DNA of 64,000 nt from Chimonanthus salicifolius (GCA_013350335.1 CM023538.1:55844769-55908768), one strand, 5' to 3'; shown: positions 33,901 to 43,393, numbered from the stretch's first letter. The notes: generated by a model from the letters alone, not told the origin. Made by a program: numbers and translations.

Positions 33901-35735
33901 AGTCCCTCCTTTAGAGAAATGCTAGACCCTCCTCCTCAAGTTCATCTAGAGTTAAATTTAATAAGAATTGAAGTTTAGTGGACCAGTTTGATGGAATCAA
34001 CCACATCATTGCATCAATCAATTAATCACAAATCGCACTAAGATCTTGAATATTGAAAAACAAAATCCAATATTGGGGAGATTTTTCCTAGTTTGTTCCA
34101 AAAGGCCAATACAGCCATCAACTTGTTAGAATATATTAGAGTCAGGACTGGTTGCACGGTAGGGAAAGGTGCTGAAAGCTTGAGTGGCGAGTGCCTAAAA
34201 TATGCCTGGAACAGGGCCTGAGCGGCGAAAAGAGGGTGGAAGGCAGGTGGGGCGCTAGTGCAGGACAGGTCCTGTGCTTAGATCTGGGCACTTATTGATC
34301 ATTCAACCAAGGAGAATGGGCAGCAGGGGTGCAGGTGGTCTGGCGGACAGTAACAGGGACGATATCAGACTAGTATGGGTATTTTTGTTTTGGAGAAACG
34401 AACAGAGAGGTGGGCAGAAACGATCACAGATGGTCTTTGCAGTGGGTGGAACGATCAAAGAAACAAAGATGTCCCCTCCTCCCTCTACCAGACGTGTCTC
34501 CTCTGGCAGAGGGCGAGAGAGGAGGAACCTTCATTTGGACGAACTCTTGAGGGAGAGGTTCGACATTAGGCTCTGGATACCATGTTAGAAATCAGAAAAC
34601 TATTATTATTCAAGGTCTAATTACATCTGTATTTGTAACCTCTAGCCGACCCTATTTCAATCAAACTCTAATATAATGCTAAACCAAATACATCTCTTAA
34701 TCAGAGATTAACACAAACTAAGACTCCTAACTAAATATGAACTCTAATATATGCTAACACAACTATCCTTGGAAGATGAACAATTAAGTTTATCATATAA
34801 GAGAACTTGTTCAACACATTTCTTCATTGAGCAAAGCTTGAGAGCCGCCAACAATCACATTGATCAATCAAGAAATGGGCTCTCTCAAGTCTCAAGGAAT
34901 ACCCTTGCCTTCATCAAAGCTGGATATTTAATTGAAAAAACAGAAACATTGAAGTATGTTCCTTCCTTTAACCATTCTTTTGAACATAATCATCACTAGG
35001 AGCACTCTTAATCACCCTCTAAGACTGAAATTAAAATTGAACATAGAACTGTGAGTGGATGGAGTGCAACCAATAAAGAAAAATATGGCATGTTTATTGG
35101 AGCCACAACCTTACTAACTTAAAAGGAGAGTTGCAAATGTTTAATGCACAAAAACCAACTGCATTAACATCACTAACAATCTAATTTAACATGATAATTG
35201 TGAATCAATGATTGATATTCAATACTGAGAACCTAAAATCAGCCCCATAGCTGAACTTACAAGCGCGTGAGAGAGCTGATTTTAAGAACATAACCATTGA
35301 CCCCACAAACATCACCATATGGGCATGAGAGGTCAAAACAAGTCACCAACGTCTCCAAGTCCACCACAAATGTGGCCCACCATCCAAACAATGAACCTAA
35401 TCTCACACGTCTGCCAATTCTGCAAATAGTACAATTTGTCTACCTCCAAACATCAATCTTTAGAGCTAAAACCCTGACCCCAACTCAAGGAATAAAAGAG
35501 AACAGAACAAAAAATGGAGAATGTAACCCTTACTCGAAAGGCGCTCTCGGGGATTCTGCAGAGCTTCCCTTAGAAACTGATCCACCGAATACAAAGCATC
35601 CTCCGAAGGCCCACCCTTTTGCTCCACATCAACCAAAAGTGGTGAAGAAGAAGCAGCGGCAGATGCCGTTGATTCCTCCAGGGATTCAGATCCAAACGTT
35701 GGATTCTTCTTGGAGGGGAGCATCAAGCAGGTCAT
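19830..35735 (-). CDS. R3H and SUZ domain protein, four exons
   Basis: Predicted 449-aa cytoplasmic RNA-binding protein. R3H domains bind single-stranded nucleic acid and SUZ domains bind RNA; the plant family's exact role is poorly known. Coding exons: 35735-35534, 28992-28269, 25852-25480, 19880-19830. All introns are GT-AG and the phases add up to exactly 450 codons. In order: variable N-terminus (1-50), VDQFLREALQNPRERLSILR (51-70), R3H domain at about 71-135 with R98 and H102 of the RxxxH motif, SUZ at about 160-206 (KSVEERKEEYNRARARIF), Ser-rich 220-290, then 'DYDRSYERYMRRFDPGFGFNGG', a Pro/Gln-rich tail, and the family's typical end (ASYGLARPS). Start choice: the first in-frame ATG after the upstream ORFs (35735) is used; M5 is possible. 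Introns are 6.5, 2.4 and 5.6 kb and full of transposons. Confidence 0.9.
20160..20721 (-). mobile_element. Miniature LTR element with a 54-bp internal region
   Basis: Minus strand. 5' LTR 20721-20453 (269 bp, starts TGTTGTGGGACC, ends TTCAACA). It is followed at once by TGGTATTAGTC (PBS-like), 54 bp in all, ending GTGAGGGGGAG (polypurine tract, PPT), and then a second LTR from 20398 (TGTTGGGGGACC) down to about 20160. The two LTRs share most of their bases (for example TAATTGATTGTAATTAGTTA). The 3' LTR loses similarity near 20165 and its end is unclear. It lies in R3H intron 3. No coding sequence. Confidence 0.8.
21851..24794 (+). mobile_element. Solo LTR of a Ty3/gypsy element, 2,944 bp
   Basis: Begins TGTAATAACCC and ends GGCCGTGACA. 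Flanked by an exact 5-bp GCATC duplication (21846-21850 and 24795-24799). No internal domain is present, so it is a recombined solo LTR in R3H intron 3. It contains tandem G-box repeats (23124-23269) and a long CCATGG/ATGGATAG-rich stretch (about 23985-24460). Frames within it are not genes. Orientation is set by the TGTAATA start. Confidence 0.85.
23124..23269 (+). repeat. Tandem repeat with CACGTG boxes
   Basis: TCCCTCACGTGATATTG occurs at 23124, 23166 and 23253, with a variant (CACGTAGTATCG) at 23211, joined by 'GATTGAGA(T/C)GTGGTAT'. The period is about 42-45 bp. A diverged copy is near 23494. Confidence 0.75.
24892..24933. repeat. (GA)n microsatellite
   Basis: About 20 GA units in R3H intron 3, 100 bp beyond the solo LTR. 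Confidence 0.95.
25480..25852 (-). CDS. R3H-SUZ gene exon 3
   Basis: Acceptor TTTTGCAG|ATATATGAG; donor GTTCAG|GTACAA. Completes the YERYMRRFDPGFGFNGG motif across the junction and encodes a Pro/His/Gln-rich segment including HLGSAQRPQISIEHQPRP and GPHSTSAIYMHSQY, conserved among plant R3H proteins. The frame reads on into the intron to 25411, which is not coding. Confidence 0.88.
26425..27835. repeat. AT-rich repeat bounded by AATGTTGTCAA-like ends
   Basis: Left 'AATGTTGTCAAAGTCGAATCGTATCG' and right 'GAGTCAACTCGCAACTCGGACAATGTTAAC' look like the ends of one AT-rich dispersed element in R3H intron 2. It includes a purine-rich then pyrimidine-rich stretch at 27540-27670. The frames at 27487-27807 come from this low-complexity DNA. 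Class unknown. Confidence 0.35.
28269..28992 (-). CDS. R3H-SUZ gene exon 2
   Basis: Carries the whole R3H core and the SUZ domain (residues 68 to about 308). Acceptor CTCTTTTCAG|TTTTACGAATGG; donor GAAAG|GTCAGC. 724 bp, entering after one base of a codon and leaving after two. Its first 32 bases and the acceptor are part of a 49-bp tandem duplication (28961-29058), so a second acceptor lies 49 bp upstream. Confidence 0.9.
28961..29058. repeat. 49-bp tandem duplication across a splice acceptor
   Basis: Copy A 28961-29009 and copy B 29010-29058 are equal in length and differ at two sites (CG/CA and GG/GA). Each holds the minus-strand acceptor CTCTTTTCAG|TTTTA and the start of R3H exon 2. Confidence 0.95.
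29059..31326. other. R3H intron 1, first part
   Basis: Holds (TG)n at about 29636-29648 and a CTCC-rich run at 30109-30145. At 30840-31320 there is a stretch with broken plus-strand frames (for example LLTDPEKIKEKFITCGEKD near 31138) that might be an old coding remnant. I could not identify it. Confidence 0.35.
31327..31740. repeat. GGGTCAGG/AACCTG-rich dispersed repeat
   Basis: Repeated 'GGGTCAAGTC', 'CAGGTCTACCCATTTA' and 'GGTTCGGGTAACC' phrases. Compositionally like the interior of the hAT-like MITE family, but without resolvable ends. Confidence 0.4.
32050..32240 (+). pseudogene. LINE reverse-transcriptase C-terminal remnant
   Basis: The frame from 32050 reads through LRKTHLRWVGHINRRPST and GTRRRGRPSKT, the conserved tail of a plant non-LTR reverse transcriptase, with an in-frame TAG where this family has Trp, then a short conserved 'DMLECGVSDHQ'. 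Both sides lack continuing frames, so it is a dead fragment. It lies antisense in R3H intron 1. Confidence 0.75.
32580..33105 (-). mobile_element. Truncated LINE (L1-type) 3' part
   Basis: Minus strand. A coding remnant from about 33105 to a TAG at 32972 includes LWWERNNRVF, typical of the L1 ORF2 C-terminus. Then a 3' UTR runs to a poly(A) (plus-strand poly(T) 32581-32590). The UTR is interrupted by a plus-strand SINE (32708-32888). It lies in R3H intron 1. Confidence 0.7.
32708..32888 (+). mobile_element. SINE, family B, nested in a LINE
   Basis: Good copy of family B: 'GGTGTGTTGGCCAGGAACCC', box-B-like 'GAGTTCAAATCTCATCC', 'CACTCCCCGTAGTTTTACC', 'GTGTGTGGGTAGGG', 'GACACCTCGGTCATC' and an A tail. 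It splits the LINE 3' UTR, so it is younger than the LINE. Confidence 0.75.
34134..34759 (-). mobile_element. 626-bp element with LTR, PBS and inverted LTR end; exact 5-bp TSD
   Basis: Minus strand. LTR 34759-34583 (177 bp, TGTTAG...TCTAACA), then TGGTATCCAGAGCC (PBS-like, 34582-34569), then about 430 bp of GC-richer non-coding sequence. Instead of a second LTR in direct orientation it ends with the first ~19 bp of the LTR inverted (plus strand TGTTAGAATATATTAGAGT at 34134, one mismatch to the other end). The TSD is CAACT at 34129-34133 and 34760-34764. The 104- and 64-codon frames have no recognisable domain. Confidence 0.8.
35534..35735 (-). CDS. R3H-SUZ gene exon 1
   Basis: Encodes residues 1-67 plus one base of codon 68. 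The conserved VDQFLREALQNPRERLS motif ends the exon. The donor reads TTCGA|GTAAGG. The frame stays open upstream of 35735 (…SWEVADLDVS) but has no ATG within about 140 bp, so a non-ATG or spliced start further upstream cannot be excluded. The long plus-strand frame at 35297-35857 is its antisense shadow. Confidence 0.8.
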
Positions 35736-35799
35736 GGACACGTCCAAGTCTGCGACTTCCCACGAATCGGGCCGCTCCGAGATCGTCCGCTGAGGCCTC

Positions 35800-35848
35800 C
35801 ATGGAAGCAGCAGGGATTTTTCTAGGGTTTGAAGGAAAGAGAAGGCAT
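35800..35848 (-). promoter_or_regulatory. Upstream ATGs/uORFs of the R3H gene
   Basis: A first upstream ATG at 35848 opens an 8-codon uORF that stops at 35822. A second at 35802 opens a 38-codon frame (starts MEASADDLGAARF) that runs past the main ATG in another frame and ends in TGA inside exon 1. If the leader starts upstream of 35848, both would be met before the main start, which would lower its translation. Confidence 0.45.
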
Positions 35849-35999
35849 GGGAATTAAGACAGCAGCAGCAATTGCAGTGGTTCTGGGTTTTGGACGAGAA
35901 AGGTGACCGGAATTACTGCGTAAGCACCAGTTGCGGCTACCCTTCCATCGTAGGAAGACGGAGAGGGAAGGGGAGGAGGGGAATCTCTGATGGGAGAGG

Positions 36000-36599
36000 A
36001 AAATTTCTAAATTCCTTCTACTTTATTAAGAGATAAAGGCCAAGAGAGCATGGTAATCCGCCGTACTACAATAAATCGTACTCATGCATGTAGGACAAGA
36101 CTTGAGAAATTATATATATACAATTATAATATCGGCAGATAGAGATAAATATTGATGTTTTAAGAAAAAAATTATTTCGGGCGTAGGTCCAGCCGATATT
36201 TGTTTATATCAGAGAAAATATCTGTTGATATTTTTATTTTTTTATTTTTAGAAATTAAAAGAAAATGAGCATGTTTTAAAAAAAATTAAAATAAAAATGG
36301 GCTATATTATGTAAAAAAAAATGAGAGATATCAGCTGATATATTGCTAGGGGCGATTTTTTTACCTCTTTATTTTTTTATGCAATGAAATTGAAAAAAAT
36401 TGAAAGATCTCCTATATAGAGTCAGTTAATTAATTTAAATAAATTATTTTGAATATCATTTTAAAAAATATAAAATTTTATCTATTCTCGACGGTAAAAG
36501 AGGATGAAACTATGGTTGAGGACCAAGTGGACAAAATAAACGTCTTCGTGGTTTAAAATAGATTTTTCGCAGTTTTTCATATGTAAATTCAAAAAAAAA

Positions 36600-36600
<1 letters not shown>
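36000..36600. other. Upstream of R3H; AT-rich, no gene seen
   Basis: Presumed promoter side of the minus-strand R3H gene. The minus-strand leader (35880-36000) is pyrimidine-rich. No other feature is supported. Confidence 0.4.

Positions 36601-36602
<2 letters not shown>

Positions 36603-36677
<75 letters not shown>
36603..36677. repeat. (AT)n microsatellite
   Basis: About 37 AT units. The Ile/Tyr-repeat frame on the minus strand is an artefact of it. Confidence 0.98.
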
Positions 36678-36678
<1 letters not shown>

Positions 36679-37916
36679 TTTGCTCTTTTATATCAAATCA
36701 ACTTTTATATAACTATTAGAATAGAATTTATTTTTTATGTGATTATAGAATCTACTAACCATTAAAAATAATCTCTCAAAATATTTTATCATATAACTTA
36801 GTTTGGAAACCAGAGGTACGAGGAGAAAAAAAAAAAAAAGGTTATCTTGTCTACAAGACTTCTAATGTTAATTTTTTTTTCAATTTATAAATTGCACTTG
36901 TCCATCACTAATTGCAGCAAAGGTCCTTAATAAAATATATGAAAATATAACATAATTTTGGTTATATTTTTTTTCTCATTTATTCTTATTACTTAAAATG
37001 AAAAGATATGTGAAGCCACCTTTATATTTTTACATAATTAAAGTGATATCCTATATTTAAATAGCAGAGATAGATATACTTATTCATTCTTAAGTTATAC
37101 TTCCTCTATTCCAATTTAGTTATCTTATATGAATTTTGAAATTGTTTCAAAATAATTATCATATTTATATTGGATTAGCATAAAGTGTGTTGAAAATGGA
37201 AGAGATCACGTGGAACTACTAACCATATATAGAGAGTTCTTTAAAAAATACAAATAACTTAAATGAAATAACTAAAATGGAACTGAAGGAATACTATTTT
37301 ATCATGTCAAGCTCTTCTTGCAAATCATAATCACGGGACCTTTTAAAAGTTAATTAAAATACTAATCAAATAACTTGTCGTATCAACAAATGATATAAAA
37401 TGGTAAGTGGGTAAATTTAGCACTTTTCTTTAAATAATTATTCAACTAGACTAGTTAGACGAAATGGGTTTTCGATTTTTCACTTTGAATCTTAAAAAAT
37501 AGGAAATCTTTGTAGAAAGGATTTATATTTTTTGACCATTTGGATGATATTTTTTATTTCTTTGGAATTTTATTTTCATGCCTTTAATCATTATAAGTTA
37601 TTTGGTCTATATAACATATGGCCTACAAATTAGATGGTGACCTTACTATGAACAGTAACTGAGTCAAGTATTAAAATAGAAGGACCATGTTTTATATATT
37701 ATATTTGAAAATGGAAATTGATTTTGATACCTTGTCTAAGGGTTAGTGGTCTCACTTGCTTAACGTTTAGATAAGATAGCTGCTGTATTTTGAACTGATA
37801 ATTTTTTTTTACAAAATGTAGAATGATGGAATAAGCCTAATATTTTTTTCATCAACTCTGAGGGTAGTTTGGTTTTCTTGGCACGAAAGTATAAACATTT
37901 TGGCATGAAATATTTG

Positions 37917-37920
<4 letters not shown>
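36678..37920. other. AT-rich intergenic DNA, no gene seen
   Basis: No coding, RNA or structured repeat signal was found. Confidence 0.5.

Positions 37921-37966
<46 letters not shown>
37921..37966. repeat. (TA)n microsatellite
   Basis: About 22 TA units directly abutting the poly(T) of a minus-strand SINE. Confidence 0.95.
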
Positions 37967-37980
<14 letters not shown>

Positions 37981-38070
37981 GAATTTACGTGTAGGTGAAG
38001 TCCATGGGAGTTCAAACCTAACACCTCTCATTTCTTGAAACGGAAGATTACCACTTGAACTACACCCATA
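37967..38070 (-). mobile_element. SINE, family A, internally shortened
   Basis: Poly(T) at 37967-37980, then 'GTCCATGGGAGTTCAAACC' and 'TTGAACTACACCCATA', the complement of the family A body and 5' end. The middle is missing. Confidence 0.65.
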
Positions 38071-38629
38071 TTTTTATTGTCTATATTCACATTTAAACAA
38101 GTGATAAAGAGTCACTAGAAAAGTATAAACAAAGAAACGAGGGGTGGACAATTCCAAACTAGGATAAAGTTAGATTCAGGACAACACTCTTCAATCCAAT
38201 TTAATCCAAATTTATTTAGGATTACGTCAAGTTGAATCAAATAAAAAAAATTATGGGCCCAATAGTTATAGCCTATGAACCCCACGACTTCAAGCTCAAA
38301 AAATTAAATCCATTTCCTCTGCTTAAAAATTTACATATGCTACAATTTATTTCACTATAAGTTAAAGGGAGTGGATCCTACCAAAAACCCATTTAAATAT
38401 GGAGCAAACATGCATGATTTGACATGGATTCGTAAGCTAATTGAAGTAATTGTAAACTTTAATTTATTCTAATCATAATTCAAAAACTCAATTTTTGACT
38501 TAGCTCACTTGGCCAAAGCAACTCAACTCACCCCGAAAACGGGTAACTTCAAAAACTTGAGGGACTCGAGAGTTTTCTGCTTGACTCGGTTGCTTGTCAA
38601 GTTGAGCAAAAATCTAAAACAAGTGTGAT

Positions 38630-38930
38630 GAGGACATCTATCTTCTCCAAATCTCTGGGCTGGTGCTGTCTTGGGTTGGGCCTGGGACTTCAGTGTCTGA
38701 AGTCTGAATGAAGTTAGGGGCTTTTCGGTTTGTGGGCTTCATCCTGTTAATCATGGTTGGGTTGTGGGCTGTGGGCTTTGGGCGGTGGACCTTTTGTTTC
38801 TATTCTTCTTTTGTTGGGCCCACCTTGTGGGCTTAATTAATTGGCTGGGCTGTTATGCCTTCATTTTCTCGTAATTGTTTGGGGAGTCCCCCTTCTTTTC
38901 AATGAAATACTTTCCAATTATTAAAAAAAG
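38630..38930 (+). mobile_element. LINE 3' end, truncated
   Basis: GGGCTTGGG-rich 3' UTR ending in 'TTCAATGAAATACTTTCCAATTATT' and an A tail, typical of plant L1 3' ends. It is followed at once by a family C SINE. Confidence 0.55.
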
Positions 38931-39062
38931 AAGCAGTGGGTAGCTCAAACCTACATGGATTCAACTCTTCTCAGGCTTCTGATATTCGAAGTTTACAAGT
39001 GATTTTGTGTATTTGAGAGATCCTCCATGTGGAGTAGACATGCTTATGTGATAAAAAAAAAA
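38931..39062 (+). mobile_element. SINE, family C
   Basis: Matches the copy at 2045-2208 in 'GTGATTTTGTGTATTTGAGA', 'GTGGAGTAGACATGC' and the A tail. The 5' part is diverged. Confidence 0.5.
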
Positions 39063-39618
39063 ACTTGCTTAAGCACTAAATTCTTAAAAAAAATTGGATA
39101 AGGTTAAGTTGTTCAAGCCTTTGGGATGTTAACTTCATCTGGAATAAGTTGATTATTTTGAATATTATTGGATAGGCTAAATTTGAACCGTTTGTTAAAT
39201 AGCTCTAATAGGAAAAAAAAAAAAAAAAAAAATTGAAGATCCACGGTTCAAATTCAATTTCCAAGTTAGATTTGGATCAAATCAGTTGTTTGGATCAAGA
39301 ATTGGAACCCACATCATCCAAGGGATAAAACTTTGACATATTGTTTAAATAAAATTGTTTTTATCTCAAAATTTGCCGAACGACATGTTAAAGCATGATG
39401 TTGTTCAGTCAAGTTTTACTACTCTAATACAAGGGGTGTTCTTTTCTTCGAAAATGGCTCGAACCTGATTTAAATAAATGAACTTAGATAAAGATTTTTG
39501 TCCGACAGGCCGATCTAGATAAGACGATGTAAATATTTTAATGAATGATAAATTATGAAAAATATATGAAATTTTCAGATTTTAACACTGAGCTATGTAA
39601 ATAAAAACATAAATTCAA

Positions 39619-40113
39619 TGTTCCAAAATTTGGCATAGAGTGGACGAATATTTTAAATATCAAATCATATTTCGATTGTACTGTTTGCATCTCTTAAAAC
39701 TCAGTAAATATCAACTACTGTACATCTATGTCGAGACACTTTTAAACAGAAAATACTAAATTACTATAAAATTATATCTTTTCACACTCTTATAATAATA
39801 TATAAAATTACAATTAATTTCTCATTTAAAATTTAGAAAACAAAAAATCAAATTACTTTATACATCAATGTAAGGATAAGGAATGAAAACTTTAGAGTAT
39901 TTAACATTTTTTAAAATTAGGATACAAATTAATATATAACTATGTGTTAAAAATTGTCATTTATCAATTTAATATAAATAAGATGTTGAAAGGTGAAACC
40001 CTATATTACGATATGAGCTTGCCAAATAGTTAGTTTTGATCAATCATTTATTTAGATAACTATTTTATAATGAAGTTATTTATTGTTAATGTTATTTTCA
40101 TTATCTTCACTAT

Positions 40114-40152
<39 letters not shown>

Positions 40153-40324
40153 GAGAACTTCCAGTCAATAAATGAAACAAATGAAGCTCAAAAATAAAAA
40201 TAAGGAAAATGGGGTAGAATCCAAATTTTTATTAAGTGTAACAATAAATACTTATCAACTGTATTTATTTAATTTTGTATGAAAATTTTAATTGAATTTT
40301 TAAATTTGACAAGAAAGTTCAAAT
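39619..40324 (+). repeat. Kinase-upstream repeat, copy P1
   Basis: Starts with 'TTGGCATAGAGTGGACGAATATTTTAAATATCAAATCATA' in pieces and runs through 'TTATTGTTAATGTTATTTTCATT' and 'TTGACAAGAAAGTTCAAATCA'. Parallel copies are at 45400-46260 and 57067-57905. It carries an (AT)n at about 40120-40150. At 40325 it is cut by the gypsy fragment. Confidence 0.8.
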
Positions 40325-40751
40325 CAGAGATTTGGGAGATATGGTATTCTTGAAGGTCTCACCACAAAAAGGACACATGAGATTTGGGAAGAAAGGAAAA
40401 CTGTCGCCAAGATATGTGGGACCGTTTTCAATTATAAGAAGGATGGGGGATGTAGCATATCAGTTAGCACTTCCTTCACAGTTGGCATCTCTACACGATG
40501 TGTTTCATATATCAATGCTAAGGAAGTATAATCCCGATCCGTCCCATGTTTTGAATGTGCAAGACATAGATGTACGAAGCGACGTCACTTACATTGAGAA
40601 GCCTGTCAGAATAATAGAGACAGAGCAAAGGGTGTTGCGGAACTGAGCAATTCAGTTCGTCAAGGTGGTATGGGATCGACATGGTGTTGAGGAAGCCACT
40701 TGGGAACTAGAATCGGAGATGAAAACGGCTCACCCTGAGTTGTTTGTGTGA
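40325..40751 (+). pseudogene. Ty3/gypsy polyprotein C-terminal fragment
   Basis: The 3' end of a pol gene: the region after integrase that carries the conserved GDMVFLKVSP and KGKLSPRYVGPF segments and ends in a short chromodomain-like tail (WDRHGVEEATWE). It has an in-frame TGA at 40644-40646 and the normal-looking end TGA at 40749. Everything upstream (gag, protease, reverse transcriptase, most of integrase) is absent. The pattern fits a Tekay/Del-type chromovirus. Dead. Confidence 0.85.
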
Positions 40752-41748
40752 TATATGTTGGAATCCTACTTCGTTCATTTTCGAGATGAAAATTGTAAAA
40801 AGAGGATTGTATTGTAACACCCAGGAATTTCAAAGATAACAATTTACATGAATTTATCCATATTTATGGAATTGCCATTGTGATATATTTGAATTTAAAT
40901 GGGTCAATGGTTCAATCAAGACCCAAAGGAGGCAGTTTTGTTTACAAGACAAATAAATGGATAAGATGTACTTAAACGGGTCAAGAATCATAATTGGGTC
41001 AAATATCGTTAAATTGGTCAAAATGGTCAAATTGGACCCAATGGGTCGAGATTGATATGATTAATCAATTTGTGAGTTTAAAACTTAATTGGGTTAAGTT
41101 TAATTAATGTTTGAGTGGGACTGAGATAAATCAAATGATGGTGATGAGTTGAGATGAAGTTATTAGTTGAGTTACAAAATTTATGAGTTGAGTTGATTTA
41201 ATGATTGAGTTTTGATGGAGTTAAATTAAATGATTGAGTTGAGTAAATGTGAGGGAGAAGGTTTGTAATTTCAAATTAAAATCACTCCACACGTTGGCTG
41301 CATGAGAGGCTTTCCATGCATGTAACTCCCATTCTAAAAAAAATGAATGGGTGATGGTTTTGGGAGTTACAATTGTGGGGAGTTGTATTTCAAAAGTTTA
41401 AATCCATATACATGTTAGAATTGTATGGGAGTGTTATGTTTTGCATGAAGCTCCAAATGGAGGGGTTATGTTTTAAATGTAAGTTGTAAAACACGTTGGA
41501 TGCATGGGTGGGCATCCAATGCATGAAATTCCATGTTAAGTGATAAATGGAAGGTACCGTTTCATGGAGTTATATATTGGAGGGGTAGTGATTACTTAAG
41601 CTAAAATAATGGCTGTTTGAGAGTTACAAATACAAAGTTAACCAAGGGGCTAGTCGTTGGAACATGGAGAATTTTTTATTTAAAAGTTGAAACTCCAAAA
41701 TAGATATTAAACCAATGAGAGTTACAAAGTGTGTTCACACTTGGAAGA

Positions 41749-42032
41749 GGGGAGTTTCATTTCAATGATGAAACTCCCACATGGGACGTTGATGAGGATC
41801 AAATGGAGCTGAATGGAGCTGCTGTTTTATGGAGTCACACATTAGAGAGGTGGCTGTTACACAAGCCAAAACAAAGAGGCAATCAATGGAGGGACGGTGC
41901 AGCACATGGGAGTTTCATCTCAAAATGAAACCCCCATGTGAGACCTTAAGGAAAGGGGAGGTTACACAAACACCATCCATGGGAGACGTTGAGAGCTTGG
42001 GGAGGTTTCATTTCATAGATGAAACCCCCAAG
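41749..42032. repeat. Three GTTTCAT/ATGAAAC stem-loops in the LTR
   Basis: Stem-loops at 41749-41779 (GGGGAGTTTCAT...ATGAAACTCCC), 41903-41940 (CACATGGGAGTTTCAT...ATGAAACCCCCATGTG) and 41996-42032 (CTTGGGGAGGTTTCAT...ATGAAACCCCCAAG). Stems are 11-17 bp with few mismatches. Confidence 0.85.
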
Positions 42033-42496
42033 TAACATAAAAGAATTTGGGTTAAGACAATGGGAGTTACACATGGGTTTAATCAAAACCCATCTCTTTG
42101 GCCGATCACCCCATTTGGAATCAAGAATTGGATATCTCTCTCTCCCTTGGACGGTCTTCATCTCACAAGACAAAGATTGTTGGCTGATTGTATCTCATAT
42201 CAATCAGTCCTTGGTTGATCCATTCATCAAGACAAAAATCAGCAAAGGAGGTTGGCACCAAGGGTTAAGACCAAATTTCTATCTCTCTCTCAAATCCATA
42301 TCACCTGGTTGAATTATCTCAAGGAGCTTGCAGCAAGACCAGTCCCAGCCAAGAGAATAAGAAGGAAGAGGGAAGGATTAGGAAAGGAACGGAAGATCAA
42401 TCGGAGAAAAAGATCAAGAAGTGAAAGACCGAAGGAGTCGTGATATTGGTAAGTGCACTTTGAACCATTGATAAATAAAGTTGGTTAAGGGAATGT

Positions 42497-43393
42497 GATC
42501 TGGCCATTGTATGGCCAGATCCATCAATGGTTTAGATCTAGGATTATGATATTTAAAAATGGTAAAAAATGGACCATAGGGTTCGGCCCCATTGGATGGC
42601 TGAACCCCATGAGAAAACTTGGTGATTTTTTTATGGTGTTTGAAAGACAAAATCTATATTATGAAATGGAGGTAAGCTTGCTATTTTGGACCAGTTATGG
42701 GATGGTTGAATGATGTAGTTTTCATGGTTAAAGTATAGAGTCTCATAAGCATAATTGATGGTAGTATTGTGTTAAGAGAACGATAGGGTTCGGCCATGTG
42801 TATAGCTGAACCCCATGGACTGTTTTTGATGGATAATTGGATTAAGTGTAGGATGAAAATTATGTAATCATTATGTGCTTTGATTTAAGAATAAGATAGG
42901 TTTGTCTATGGACTTAATATAGGTATCTAATCAGCCAACATGGATGATAGAAAGAGGAACAAAAATCAGATTGGTGAGGTTCGGCCATGTAGTATGGCCG
43001 AACCCCACTAATGATGATTGATGGACTTAGTGATTAATTTGTATGGATGAGTGAAGGATTTAAAAGATCAAAAACTAAGTGGTGAGGTTCGGCCATGTGT
43101 ATGGCCGAACCCCACTAAAGTGGTTTGGTGATGGACTTTGTTTAAGATAAATTAAACCAAAGGATAAGCTAAATGGCATGATGGTAATTATGATGAAATG
43201 ATCCAAGATGAAAAGATCATAGGAATGGACATGTGAGCCAAAACCCAAGATGGTAAGGTTCGGCCATACAGTATGGCCGAACCCTACCAAGGTTCATTTG
43301 GGAGTTTTGGGTTAATCAAAATGGTTTAGATAAATAAGGGTGACCAAAGTTTTAATGGGTGAGGTTCGGCCATGGCTATGGCTGAACCCCACT
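42497..43393. repeat. Seven GGCCAT...ATGGCC stem-loops in the LTR
   Basis: Stem-loops at 42497-42521 (GATCTGGCCAT/ATGGCCAGATC), 42579-42608, 42786-42814, 42972-43010, 43081-43115, 43251-43289 and 43359-43393. Six share GGTTCGGCC(A/C) paired with GGC(C/T)GAACCC. Loops are 3-9 nt. Spacing is about 80-210 bp. Confidence 0.9.

Noticed and set aside
35297..35857. 186-codon plus-strand open frame
   Set aside because: It is antisense to R3H exon 1 and its leader and has no recognisable domain. The conserved motif and splice donor are on the minus strand.
36482..36679. Ile/Tyr-repeat protein frame
   Set aside because: It is the translation of an AT microsatellite.
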